From Polyangium mundeleinium (GTDB lineage Bacteria > Myxococcota_A > Polyangia > Polyangiales > Polyangiaceae), in contig NZ_JAQNDO010000001.1 in NCBI RefSeq assembly GCF_028369105.1, positions 2,845,711 through 2,909,710 on the forward strand: DNA of 64,000 nt. Reading direction: 5' to 3'. The number at the start of each line of letters is the position of its first letter. The first letter of the stretch is position 1. The position numbers and the translations under genes are program-made. Shown piece after piece: positions 45,684 through 54,298 of the stretch. The notes below the pieces were generated by a model that saw only the letters and a program-made list of their open reading frames with translations, made no database searches and was not told where the DNA came from.

Positions 45684-47609
45684 ATGGCCAATTTCTTCAC
45701 CGACAATGACGACCTGCGGTTCCATTTCGAGGAAGGCGTCGACTGGGCTCCGCTCGTGGAGGTGACCGAGCTCGGTTATCGAACCGAGGACGGCTTCAAG
45801 ACGCCGCAGGAGGCCGTGGCCTTTTATCGTGAGGTGGCAGAATCCACGGGCGCGCTCGCGGCCGAGCAGATCGCCACGCGTGCAGCCGCGATCGATCACG
45901 AGGACACGCACCTCGACGGCGGCGAGGCGATCGCGGGGCCGGCGATGAACCAGATCTTCGAGGCGATCAAGGCGGCGGAGCTACACAGGTTGTGCCTGCC
46001 GCGCGAGCTTGGCGGGCTGAATGCGCCGCTGCTTCTCTATTACCTCTCCGGGGAGATGATCGCGCGTGCCGATGTCTCGGTGATGACGCATCACTCGTTC
46101 CACGGCGGGATGGCGATGGCCATGCTCGTGTATTCGATCCACGAGGGGTCGACGGTTCTCGACCCGGCCCGTGGTCGGATCGATTCCACGCGATTCGCCG
46201 AGGCGATCGAGGAGATCGCGCGCGGTGACGCCTGGGGCTGCATGGATATCACGGAGCCAAACGCGGGCAGCGACATGGCCGCGCTGCGCACGCGCGCGGA
46301 GCTCGGGCCCGATGGGCGCTGGTACCTCTCGGGCCAGAAGATTTTCATCACGTCGGGCCACGGAAAATATCATTTCGTCATCGCGCGGACCGAGGCGGCG
46401 AAGGACCCGGACGATCCGTTCGCCGGGCTCGGCGGGCTCTCGATGTTCCTCGTCAAGGCGTACGACGATCTGCCGGACGGGACGCGCAAGCGGTACGTGA
46501 CGATCGACCGGGTCGAGGAAAAACTCGGCCATCACGGCTCGGTGACGGCAGCGCTCTCGTTCGACAATGTGCCGGGGGAGCTCATTGGCAAGCGCGGCGA
46601 GGGCTTCAAGTACATGCTCGTGCTGATGAACAACGCGCGTGTCGGCGTGGGGTTCGAGAGCATCGGGCTCGCGGAGGCCGCGTATCGCCTGGCGAAGGCG
46701 TATGCCGAGGAGCGGCGTTCGATGGGCAAGCCCATCGCGCGGCACGAGATGATCGCCGATTCCCTCGACGAGATGCGCACGGACATCCAGGGGCTCCGGG
46801 CGCTCGCGGTGGAAGCGGCGTACAGCGAGGAGATGGCGCAGAAGCTCGTGCTCTTCGAGCGTTTCTCGGCGGGGCTCGGCCCGGCCGAGCGGGGGCGTGT
46901 GTCGCGCGATTTGCCGAAGTGGCGCGCGCGTTCGCGCAGGCTCACGCCGCTGCTCAAATACCTGGCCGCGGAGAAGGCCGTGGAGATCGCCCGGCGCGCG
47001 ATCCAGATCCACGGCGGCGTCGGCTACACGAAGGATTACGGCGCAGAGAAGCTCCTGCGCGACGCGCTCGTGATGCCCATTTACGAAGGGACGAGCCAGA
47101 TCCAGGCGCTCATGGCCATGAAGGACACGCTGATCGGCGCCATCAAGCGGCCGCGCGATTTCCTCGCGCGGATCGCGGACGCGCGGCTCTCCGCATTGAC
47201 CGGGAAAGACGAGCTCGATCGGCGCCTCGCGCGGGTGCAGGGGTATTCGCTCTCGGCCCAGCAGCACCTGCTCGCGCGCACCGCGGCGGGTAAGCTGCGG
47301 ACGCTCTCGGTCGTGCCGTTCGCGGGCTGGCGGGATGCGTTGACGAAGGGCTGGGATCCGAAGCGTGATTTCTCGCTGGCGATGCTGCACGCCGAGCGGC
47401 TCATCCGGCTGCTCGCGGACGAGGCCATCGCGGAGATCCTGGTCGCGCAGGCGAAACGACATCCGGGGCGGCGGGAGCTCGCCGAGCGGTATCTCGATCG
47501 GGCCGAGCTCCGGGCGCGCGCGCTTCACGAGGAAATCACCACGACGGGCGGGCGTATTCTCGCGATGCTCTCGCCCGAAGCCGAAAAGCAGGCCGTCGCC
47601 GCGGAGTAA
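45684..47609 (+). CDS. Acyl-CoA dehydrogenase, FadE5-like
   Basis: 641 residues, longer than the usual ~380-residue enzyme because it carries extra N- and C-terminal domains as in mycobacterial FadE5. FAD-binding segments are GCMDITEPNAGSDMAALRT and IFITSGHGKYHFVIA; RFxAGxGxA-type flavin contacts lie in HGGVGYTKDYGAEKLLRD; the catalytic Glu is in MPIYEGTSQIQ (near residue 470). It introduces the alpha-beta double bond into acyl-CoA. First enzyme of an operon with hydratase, reductase and thiolase. Confidence 0.92.
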   Translation: MANFFTDNDDLRFHFEEGVDWAPLVEVTELGYRTEDGFKTPQEAVAFYREVAESTGALAAEQIATRAAAIDHEDTHLDGGEAIAGPAMNQIFEAIKAAELHRLCLPRELGGLNAPLLLYYLSGEMIARADVSVMTHHSFHGGMAMAMLVYSIHEGSTVLDPARGRIDSTRFAEAIEEIARGDAWGCMDITEPNAGSDMAALRTRAELGPDGRWYLSGQKIFITSGHGKYHFVIARTEAAKDPDDPFAGLGGLSMFLVKAYDDLPDGTRKRYVTIDRVEEKLGHHGSVTAALSFDNVPGELIGKRGEGFKYMLVLMNNARVGVGFESIGLAEAAYRLAKAYAEERRSMGKPIARHEMIADSLDEMRTDIQGLRALAVEAAYSEEMAQKLVLFERFSAGLGPAERGRVSRDLPKWRARSRRLTPLLKYLAAEKAVEIARRAIQIHGGVGYTKDYGAEKLLRDALVMPIYEGTSQIQALMAMKDTLIGAIKRPRDFLARIADARLSALTGKDELDRRLARVQGYSLSAQQHLLARTAAGKLRTLSVVPFAGWRDALTKGWDPKRDFSLAMLHAERLIRLLADEAIAEILVAQAKRHPGRRELAERYLDRAELRARALHEEITTTGGRILAMLSPEAEKQAVAAE

Positions 47610-47614
47610 AACCC

Positions 47615-48505
47615 ATGGGTGTATCGACGAAACACGTGCTGTCGCAGCTCCCGGTGCTGCGAGGAATGGGCCAGGCGGTGCTCGCGTCGGTGATGCGCCG
47701 GCCGGCGAGCGGGATCGATCCGGAGCGGGGCGGGTGGCTCGAAGCGGAGCTTCCGCCGCGGCCCGCGGACCTCGTGCGGGAGTACGTGCGTCACGTGGGC
47801 GGCGACCCGGCGTGGTATCGCGGGCGGCTGCCGGCGCACATGTTCCCGCAATGGGGATTTCCCCTCGCGGCGCGGGCGCTCGCGGTGCTGCCGTATCCGC
47901 TGAGCCGCGTGGTGAATGCGGGCTGTCGGATCGAGCAACGCGCGATGTTGCCCGCGAACGAGCCGCTCCGCGTGCGGGCCCGGATCGACCGCGTGGACGA
48001 CGACGGAAACCGGGCGCTCGTGACGCAGGTCATCGAGACGGGCACCGAGAGCGCCGGCATGGCGCTCGTGGCCGAGATGCGCACGTTCATTCCGCTGCAG
48101 AAGCGCGAGGGCAAGGAGAAGAAGGCGCGGCCGACGGTGCCGGCCGAGGCGCGGGAGATCGCGTTTTCCCGCATCCCGGAGAGCGCGGGCCTCGATTTCG
48201 CCAAGCTCACCGGGGATTTCAATCCGATCCACTGGATCGCGCCGTACGCGCGCGCGGCGGGCTTCCGGTCGTGTATCCTGCACGGGTTCTCGACGCTGGC
48301 GCGGGCGATCGAGGCCTTGAACCGGGCGCGGCTCGCGGGGGATCCGAGCCGACTTTCGACGATCGACGTGCGATTCACGCGTCCGCTCGTCCTGCCCGCG
48401 CGGGCCGGCGTGTACGTGGATTCGTCTTCCGGGATCTGGGTGGGGGACGCGAACGGCGGCGGCAGTTACCTCGAAGGTCGTTTCGAAGCGGAGGTCAGGC
48501 CATGA
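47615..48505 (+). CDS. MaoC-like (R)-specific enoyl-CoA/ACP hydratase, HtdX-like
   Basis: 296 residues. The C-terminal hotdog domain has the hydratase-2 motif DFAKLTGDFNPIHWIAPYARAAGF (Asp near 194 and His near 205 catalytic), then ILHGFSTLARAIE. The N-terminal half is a degenerate second hotdog, as in HtdX/HtdY and eukaryotic 2-enoyl-CoA hydratases. It adds water to trans-2-enoyl thioesters. It starts 6 bases after the dehydrogenase, and its stop overlaps the reductase start by four bases (ATGA). Confidence 0.88.
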   Translation: MGVSTKHVLSQLPVLRGMGQAVLASVMRRPASGIDPERGGWLEAELPPRPADLVREYVRHVGGDPAWYRGRLPAHMFPQWGFPLAARALAVLPYPLSRVVNAGCRIEQRAMLPANEPLRVRARIDRVDDDGNRALVTQVIETGTESAGMALVAEMRTFIPLQKREGKEKKARPTVPAEAREIAFSRIPESAGLDFAKLTGDFNPIHWIAPYARAAGFRSCILHGFSTLARAIEALNRARLAGDPSRLSTIDVRFTRPLVLPARAGVYVDSSSGIWVGDANGGGSYLEGRFEAEVRP

Positions 48506-49923
48506 GCGACGTGTTGCTTCAGATCGGAAAGAACGCCCAGGCGCGGAAGGTCGTGCATGCGCTCGGGTTGCCCATTCCGCTGCCCGTGCCGCTGCGGCGC
48601 GCGCGCGGGCCGTGGCGGGAGAGGCCGCTCGCGGACGCGTGCATGGTCGTGGGCGCGTCTTCGGGCGCAGAGCTTTCGCCGGTGATCGCCGAGACGCTCG
48701 CGGCGGCGGGGGCGAACGCGTATTGGACGGGCTCGGATTCGATCGCGGCCGCGTTCGCCGCGCCGGGCGAAGCCTACGGCAGGCCCGCGCGCGCGCTCGC
48801 GGCGCTCGGGGACAACGAGCGTGTCGCGGGCGTGGTCTTCGACGCGACGGGGCTCCGGGACGTCGCGGGGCTTCGCGCGCTTTACGAGACGTTTCACCCG
48901 CTCGTCCCTCGCCTCGCGAAATCGGGCCGCGTGCTCGTGATCGGGAGGCCGGGCGGGAAGGGGCCCGCGGCGTCGGCCGCGCAAGCCGCGCTCGAAGGAT
49001 TCGTCCGGAGCGTGGCGAAGGAGATCGGCCGCGGGGGCGCCACGGCAAACCTCGTGCGCGTGGAGAAGGGCGCCGAGGCGCGCCTCGGGCCGGTGCTTCG
49101 ATTCTTGCTTTCGTCGCGGTCGGCGTTCGTCACGGCGCAGCCGTTCGTCGTCGATGCGCGGACGAAGTCCGAAGGCGACAAACCTCCGTTCGTGCGGCCG
49201 CTCGAAAAGAAGGTCGCGGTCGTGACGGGCGCGGCGCGTGGCATCGGCGCGGCGACGGCGCGGCGGCTCGCCGAGGAAGGGGCGCACGTCGTCTGTCTCG
49301 ACAGACCTGGCGACGACGGGCCGACGAGCCAGCTCGCGCGATCGATTCATGGCACGGCGCTTCTCGTGGATCTCGGGGCGGACGACGCGCCGGCGAGGAT
49401 CGCCGACGTGGTGCGGGCGCTCGGCGGGCTCGATGTCGTCGTGCACAACGCGGGGATCACGCGGGACAAGACGATCGGGCGCATGAGCGACAAGCAATGG
49501 GACGAGGTGCTCGCCGTGAATCTCGGCGCGGTCGTCCGGACCCACGAGGCGCTTGAACCGTTGCTTCGGGAAGGCGGGCGTGTCGTGTGCCTGTCGTCGA
49601 TCGCGGGGATCGCGGGCAACGTCGGGCAATCGGCCTACGCGGCCTCGAAGGCGGGGATCCTCGGCTTCGTCGCGGGGCTCGCGGAGGCCCTGGCCGAGCG
49701 GGGGATCACGGTGAATGCGGTCGCGCCGGGGTTCATCGAGACGCGGCTGACGGCGGCGATCCCGGTGGCGGTGCGTGAAGCGGGGCGGCGCCTCGCCGCG
49801 CTCGGGCAAGGTGGTTTGCCCGAGGACGTGGCCGAGGTCATCACGTTCCTCGCGAGCCCGGGGGCCGCGGGGATCACGGGGCGGACGGTGCGGGTCTGCG
49901 GAGGCGCGCTCATCGGCGCGTGA
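48502..49923 (+). CDS. High-molecular-weight 3-oxoacyl reductase, FabG4-like
   Basis: 473 residues, about twice a normal FabG. The N-terminal ~210 residues are a flavodoxin-like Rossmann domain with no active site, as described for FabG4. The C-terminal SDR holds TGAARGIGAA (~243), NAGITRDKTIG, the catalytic Tyr379 and Lys383 in SAYAASKAG, and VAPGFIETRLT. It oxidises or reduces 3-hydroxy/3-oxoacyl thioesters, preferring NAD(H) in the mycobacterial relative. Central gene of the fatty-acid operon. Confidence 0.9.
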   Translation: MSDVLLQIGKNAQARKVVHALGLPIPLPVPLRRARGPWRERPLADACMVVGASSGAELSPVIAETLAAAGANAYWTGSDSIAAAFAAPGEAYGRPARALAALGDNERVAGVVFDATGLRDVAGLRALYETFHPLVPRLAKSGRVLVIGRPGGKGPAASAAQAALEGFVRSVAKEIGRGGATANLVRVEKGAEARLGPVLRFLLSSRSAFVTAQPFVVDARTKSEGDKPPFVRPLEKKVAVVTGAARGIGAATARRLAEEGAHVVCLDRPGDDGPTSQLARSIHGTALLVDLGADDAPARIADVVRALGGLDVVVHNAGITRDKTIGRMSDKQWDEVLAVNLGAVVRTHEALEPLLREGGRVVCLSSIAGIAGNVGQSAYAASKAGILGFVAGLAEALAERGITVNAVAPGFIETRLTAAIPVAVREAGRRLAALGQGGLPEDVAEVITFLASPGAAGITGRTVRVCGGALIGA

Positions 49924-49929
49924 GGGAAC

Positions 49930-51231
49930 ATGGGGTTGACCGGAAAAACGGGGCGGCGGGCGGTGGTCGTGGACGGGCTGCGGACGCCGTTCGTCAAGGC
50001 ATTCACGGATTTCACGAAGCTCGACACGATCGCGCTCGGCGTGGCCGCGGCGCGGGGGCTCTTGACGAAGGCGAACCTCGGGCGGCGTGACGTCGAGTCC
50101 ATCGTGTGGGGCGGGGTCATCCTGCCGGGGACGGCGCCGAATGTGGGGCGCGAGATTGCCCTGGATCTCGGGCTCGATCCGGCGTGCGAGGCGATGACCG
50201 TGACGCGGGCGTGTGCGTCGGGGCTGCAAGCGGTGACGCTCGCGGCCGCGGCGATCGAGCGCGGCGAGGCGGATATCGTGATCGCGGGCGGGAGCGATTC
50301 GACGAGCAACGCGGAGATCAAGCTGCCGCAAAAGGTGGTGCACGCGCTCGCGCCGGTGGCGCTGGGGAAGGCAGATCCCAAGGCGATCCTCGGGGCCGTG
50401 GGGAAACTCGCGCCGTTCACGGACATCCTGCCGACGCGGCCGAAGATCGCCGAGCGGACGACGGGCGAGGTGATGGGCGAGGCGGCCGAGAAGATGGCGC
50501 GGCGAAACGAGATTTCCCGCGCGGCGCAGGACGCGTTCGCGGCGCGCTCGCACCACCACGCGGCGGCGGCGATGGCGTCGGGGCGCTTCGACGAGGAGGT
50601 GACGCCCGTCGAGACGAGCGAAGGAAAATGGGTGCACGCGGATGGGCTCGTGCGCGCGGATACGAGCGAGGAAAAACTCGCGAAGCTCCGGCCGGTCTTC
50701 GCGAAGGATGGCACCGTGACGGCGGGCAATGCGAGTCCTCTGACGGACGGCGCGGCGGCGGTGCTCTTGATGAGCGAGGAGAAGGCGCGGGCGCTCGGAT
50801 ATCGGCCGCGGGCGGCGTTTTCTTCGTGGGCGTACGTGGGCGTCGATCCGGCGGATCAATTGCTCATGGGGCCGGCGCTCGCCATTCCCAAGGTGCTCGA
50901 CCGGGCCGGGCGCTCGCTCGCGGAGATCGACCTCGTGGACCTGCACGAGGCGTTCGCGGCGCAGGTGCTTTGCGTGCTGAAGATGCTCGGCAGCGCGGCG
51001 TTCGCGCGGGAGCGGCTCGGGAAAGCGGCGGCCGTGGGCGAGGTGGATCCGGCACGGCTCAACGTGCACGGCGGGTCGATCGCGCTCGGCCACCCGTTTG
51101 GCGCGACGGGCGCGCGGATGGTGACGACGATGGCGAACGAGCTCGTTCGGTCGGGCAAACAGACGGCGCTCTTGGGGATCTGCGCGGCGGGCGGGCTCGG
51201 AGCGGCGGCGCTGCTCGAACGGATCGATTGA
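49930..51231 (+). CDS. Acetyl-CoA C-acyltransferase (thiolase), FadA2-like
   Basis: 433 residues. Nucleophile Cys95 in TVTRACASGLQAV, then VDLHEAFAAQVL, GGSIALGHPFGATGARM (active-site His) and the second Cys in GICAAGGLGA, where the usual CxGGG reads CAAGG. It cleaves 3-ketoacyl-CoA to acetyl-CoA and a shortened acyl-CoA. It completes the four-step beta-oxidation set of the operon and is followed at once by a dispersed repeat likely to end transcription. Confidence 0.94.
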   Translation: MGLTGKTGRRAVVVDGLRTPFVKAFTDFTKLDTIALGVAAARGLLTKANLGRRDVESIVWGGVILPGTAPNVGREIALDLGLDPACEAMTVTRACASGLQAVTLAAAAIERGEADIVIAGGSDSTSNAEIKLPQKVVHALAPVALGKADPKAILGAVGKLAPFTDILPTRPKIAERTTGEVMGEAAEKMARRNEISRAAQDAFAARSHHHAAAAMASGRFDEEVTPVETSEGKWVHADGLVRADTSEEKLAKLRPVFAKDGTVTAGNASPLTDGAAAVLLMSEEKARALGYRPRAAFSSWAYVGVDPADQLLMGPALAIPKVLDRAGRSLAEIDLVDLHEAFAAQVLCVLKMLGSAAFARERLGKAAAVGEVDPARLNVHGGSIALGHPFGATGARMVTTMANELVRSGKQTALLGICAAGGLGAAALLERID

Positions 51232-51347
51232 CAGAGCGCCGAATCGTTCGGCGCTCTGCGAGATCGCGAAGCGAGCTCGTCTCGGGGGTGAATCGGCCGG
51301 GCTTTGCCCGGACGAGAGGGGGACGCGAGGCGTCCCCCTCGGGACTA
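51232..51347 (-). repeat. Dispersed intergenic repeat, copy B (terminator-like)
   Basis: Reverse-orientation copy of 5658-5771. Read on the minus strand it begins with the TAG stop of the lipoprotein gene (TAGTCCCGAGG), then the same GGGGGACGC/GCGTCCCCC hairpin, a GGGCAAAGCCC hairpin, CCGGCCGATTCAC and a closing GAGCGCCGAA/TTCGGCGCTC hairpin. It again lies between convergent genes. Confidence 0.85.
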
Positions 51348-52232
51348 GGGCCCGCAATTCGCGTTCTTGGTGAACCAGTCCGCGAGCTTGCCCTCGGACT
51401 CGACCTTATCGAGCTTTTCGAGGATGGGCACGGGGCGGAAACTGCCGTTGTCACGGAGCTCCCGATACACGCCGATGGCCGTCCGCAAGCCCACGACCTG
51501 GGCGGTCATCGGATCGGAGCTCGGGTTCTCGATCTGGTGCGCCGCGACGCCGATGATCGTGAAGCCGAGGAGGATCGTCGCCGCGCCGGAGCGGCTCTTC
51601 GGGTTCGGGCCATCGATGTAATCGCGGAACCACGGGCAGAGCGTCACCTCGACGTCAGGGCTCGCGGAGGCCCATTCGACCGCGTTGCCGAGGTGCTCGC
51701 GGCTCGCCTCCGAGAGCGGCGCCTGGCTCATCTTCTTGAAGATGGTGGCGATCGCCATGAGACGCGCGCGTGGAAGCGGCTCGCCCGGCGGGCCAAAGGG
51801 ATTTTCCGTCTCCCGCATCTGGTCGAGCCGCTGCTCGGCCGCTGAACAGCCGTACATGTCGACGAAGATCTCGACCTCGCCCTCTGGGCACGCGACGACG
51901 TACCGATCGATGATGTGCCCCGTGTGGTTCGCGCCGACGTTGCCCGAGCGCGCCCGCTGCCCTCTTCGTGGATCGGCGCCGAGCGGCTGGGAGCCGTCCT
52001 CGCACGTGTACTCCGAGACGAACGCGTAGCTGTCGACCGGCCCGCAGCGAGGGACCGGGTGCTCCTTGTCGCGGCCGAGGTTCGGATCCGACGCGGCCCT
52101 CTTTGCTTTCGTCGTCGGTGCGTCCACGCCCGCGGCCGTCTGCGGACCCGTCGTCTGCGCGCCTCCGCCGCAGGCGATCGTGAACAGGGAGAGGCCGATT
52201 CCAGCGATGGGAAAGAGGAGTCGTCGGAGCAC
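51345..52232 (-). CDS. Lipoprotein of unknown function
   Basis: 295 residues from a GTG at 52232 with GAGG ten bases upstream. The signal peptide ends in a lipobox (LSLFTIACGGG) with a Thr/Ala/Gly linker. The mature protein has four Cys in its first half (RCGPVDSYAFVSEYTCEDG, VACPEGEVEIFVDMYGC) that could form two disulphides, a helical second half and one short hydrophobic stretch (AATILLGFTIIGVAA). No family recognised. Its stop codon is part of the dispersed repeat. Confidence 0.72.
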   Translation of the reverse strand: MLRRLLFPIAGIGLSLFTIACGGGAQTTGPQTAAGVDAPTTKAKRAASDPNLGRDKEHPVPRCGPVDSYAFVSEYTCEDGSQPLGADPRRGQRARSGNVGANHTGHIIDRYVVACPEGEVEIFVDMYGCSAAEQRLDQMRETENPFGPPGEPLPRARLMAIATIFKKMSQAPLSEASREHLGNAVEWASASPDVEVTLCPWFRDYIDGPNPKSRSGAATILLGFTIIGVAAHQIENPSSDPMTAQVVGLRTAIGVYRELRDNGSFRPVPILEKLDKVESEGKLADWFTKNANCGP

Positions 52233-52329
52233 GGGGGACCTCGCGTTCGGGGGGAAGCCCCATGCTACAGCGAGGCAGCCCACCCGTGTCACAATTTTCC
52301 GGGCGCCCGTTCGCCGAGATCCACGCGCG

Positions 52330-53535
52330 TCAGGGTTTGTCCTTGGCGTCGGGCGAGGGCAGGCTCTTGCCCCAGGCGAGCTGAAAGGCCGCGACGACCA
52401 CGCAAAGCACGAGGCAGAGGAGCCAGAAGACCGGCAGGCCCGTCTTTGGCAGGAGGCGCATGCTGATCGTGGGGGCGCCCATCGCGCCGAAGCTGAAGCA
52501 GAGGGAAAACGCGCCCTGGTATCGGCCGCGGAGGTGCGGCGGGGAGAGGTCGGCGACGATGCTCGCGTTGACGGGCGCGAAGAGGATCTCGCCGAAGGTC
52601 CACACGACGACCGTGGCCATGTAGGCCGGGAGCGTGGAGGCGAGCGCCATGGCCCCGAAGCCGAGGCCCGTCAGCGTGGAGGCCGTCGCGAGGAGGACGC
52701 CGCGCGGGACACCCTTCACCCAGCGCGTGATGAGGGGCTGGACGAGCACGATGAGCAAGCAATTCGTGGCGACCGTGATGCCATAATGCTCGGTCGTGAG
52801 CCCCTTCTGGTGCATGTCCTCCGGCATGGCCGAGAGGTGCTGGAAAAAGACGAGCGTGAGCGCGAGGTTGCACGCGAGGAACGGGACATATTTTCCGTCG
52901 AGGAAAGGCGTGAGCACGCTGCCGCGCTTGTCGTTCCGCGCGTCGGCCGGGCGGCTCTCGGGCACGGAGCGCCAGATGAGGGCGGCGAGGACGAGCGTCG
53001 TGAGCGCATCGCCGACGAAGAGCACGAGGAAGCTGCGCTTCGCCATGAAGCCGCCGAGGATCGCGGCGAACGCATATCCGAGATTGGTTGCCCAGTATTG
53101 CAGGGAAAACGCCTTCACGCGGTGCTCGGGCGGCACGACGTCGGCGACGAGGGCCTGGCTCGCGGGGCGGAACATGTCCGCGAAGAAGCCGAGGAGGGTC
53201 GTGGCCGCGGCGAGCTGCCAGATTTCGCGCGCGAAGCCGAGCCCGAGCATGAAAACGGAGCTCATGACGAGCGCGAGGAGCATCGTGGCGCGGCGGCCGA
53301 GGCGATCGGAGAGGGCGCCGCCGAGCATCGTGCCCGCGAGGGAGCCGGCGCCGAAGAGCGAGGCGATGAGGCCCGCGGTGGGCAGGTCGAGGCCACGTTG
53401 CTGCGTGAGGTACACGAAAAGGAGCGGGAGGACGAAGCTGCCCGCCCGGTTGATGAGCATGCCGGCCCAGAGCGTCCAGAAGGCCCGGGGGAGGCCCTCG
53501 GTGATACCGGCGAGGCGTACGGCGAGCGCGCTCAT
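52330..53535 (-). CDS. MFS transporter (DHA1-type)
   Basis: 401 residues with about twelve membrane helices. The cytoplasmic motif A between helices 2 and 3 reads GGALSDRLGRRATM, typical of major-facilitator drug:H+ antiporters; motif-like repeats recur in the second half (LRGRYQGAFSLCFSFGAMG). It starts three bases downstream of the SDR gene, so the two are co-transcribed. The substrate is unknown. Confidence 0.88.
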   Translation of the reverse strand: MSALAVRLAGITEGLPRAFWTLWAGMLINRAGSFVLPLLFVYLTQQRGLDLPTAGLIASLFGAGSLAGTMLGGALSDRLGRRATMLLALVMSSVFMLGLGFAREIWQLAAATTLLGFFADMFRPASQALVADVVPPEHRVKAFSLQYWATNLGYAFAAILGGFMAKRSFLVLFVGDALTTLVLAALIWRSVPESRPADARNDKRGSVLTPFLDGKYVPFLACNLALTLVFFQHLSAMPEDMHQKGLTTEHYGITVATNCLLIVLVQPLITRWVKGVPRGVLLATASTLTGLGFGAMALASTLPAYMATVVVWTFGEILFAPVNASIVADLSPPHLRGRYQGAFSLCFSFGAMGAPTISMRLLPKTGLPVFWLLCLVLCVVVAAFQLAWGKSLPSPDAKDKP

Positions 53536-53538
53536 GTC

Positions 53539-54249
53539 CTAGCTCGTTCTCTGCCCGAGGTTCGCGTGGATCACCGCGCCGTGGAGGACGGGTGTTTGCG
53601 CGCAGAAGGCGACGACGTCGGCGATTTCCTCGGGGTCGATGAGGCGCCCGAACGTGGAGCGCTCCCGGACGACGTCGAGGCGCGCCGCGTCGTGGCCGAG
53701 GTGCGCGCGGAGCATTTCGGTGTCGGCGAATCCAGGACAAACCGCGACCGTGGTGACGCCGCGGCCCGCGAGGTCCTGGCAGGTCGCCCGCATGAGGCCG
53801 AGGATCGCGTGCTTGGAGGTGACGTACGAGGCCTTGCCCGGGACGCCGATCTCGGAGAGGGTCGAGCCGATGTAGACGATCGAGGAGCCGGGCACGAGGC
53901 GGGCGTCGAGGAGCCGATTGAGCGCGGCCGGGGCGACGATGTTCAATTCGAGGACGGATCGGAGCGCGGCGGCCGTCAGGTTCGTCGCGGTGTCCTCGCG
54001 GAGGACCGCGGCGTTGTGGACGAGGCAAATCGGCTCCGCTCCGTCGAGGAGGGGCAAGAGGCGCGGCGGGAGGTCGTTTTCCCAGGCGGGATCGGCGAGG
54101 TCCACCGAAAGATCAAGGACACCCGGGAGGCCGCTCGGGCGCCGCGCGAGGTTCACGCCGCGCGCGCCCGCCCGGACGAACCGCTCGAGGACGGCGCGCC
54201 CGATGCCCGCGCTGCCGCCGGTGACGACGGCGATGGCTTGACCTTTCAC
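53539..54249 (-). CDS. Short-chain dehydrogenase/reductase
   Basis: 236 residues from the GTG at 54249, the start nearest the first strand; a TTG at 54288 would add 13 residues. Motifs are TGGSAGIGRAVLERF (cofactor loop), HNAAVL, a Ser in VYIGSTLSEIG and the Tyr/Lys of SYVTSKHA, then VCPGFADTEML. All catalytic residues are present. Cytoplasmic NAD(P)-dependent oxidoreductase. It is coupled to the MFS gene, which suggests modification and export of a shared metabolite. Confidence 0.88.
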   Translation of the reverse strand: MKGQAIAVVTGGSAGIGRAVLERFVRAGARGVNLARRPSGLPGVLDLSVDLADPAWENDLPPRLLPLLDGAEPICLVHNAAVLREDTATNLTAAALRSVLELNIVAPAALNRLLDARLVPGSSIVYIGSTLSEIGVPGKASYVTSKHAILGLMRATCQDLAGRGVTTVAVCPGFADTEMLRAHLGHDAARLDVVRERSTFGRLIDPEEIADVVAFCAQTPVLHGAVIHANLGQRTS

Positions 54250-54298
54250 GATTTTCGGGACGGTGCCGCGACGGCGCGCGCCCGTCAAGCGCGGCGCG

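Noticed and set aside
48466..51357. A 963-codon minus-strand open frame opposite fabG4 and fadA2
   Set aside because: Shadow frame; both plus-strand genes have complete active sites.
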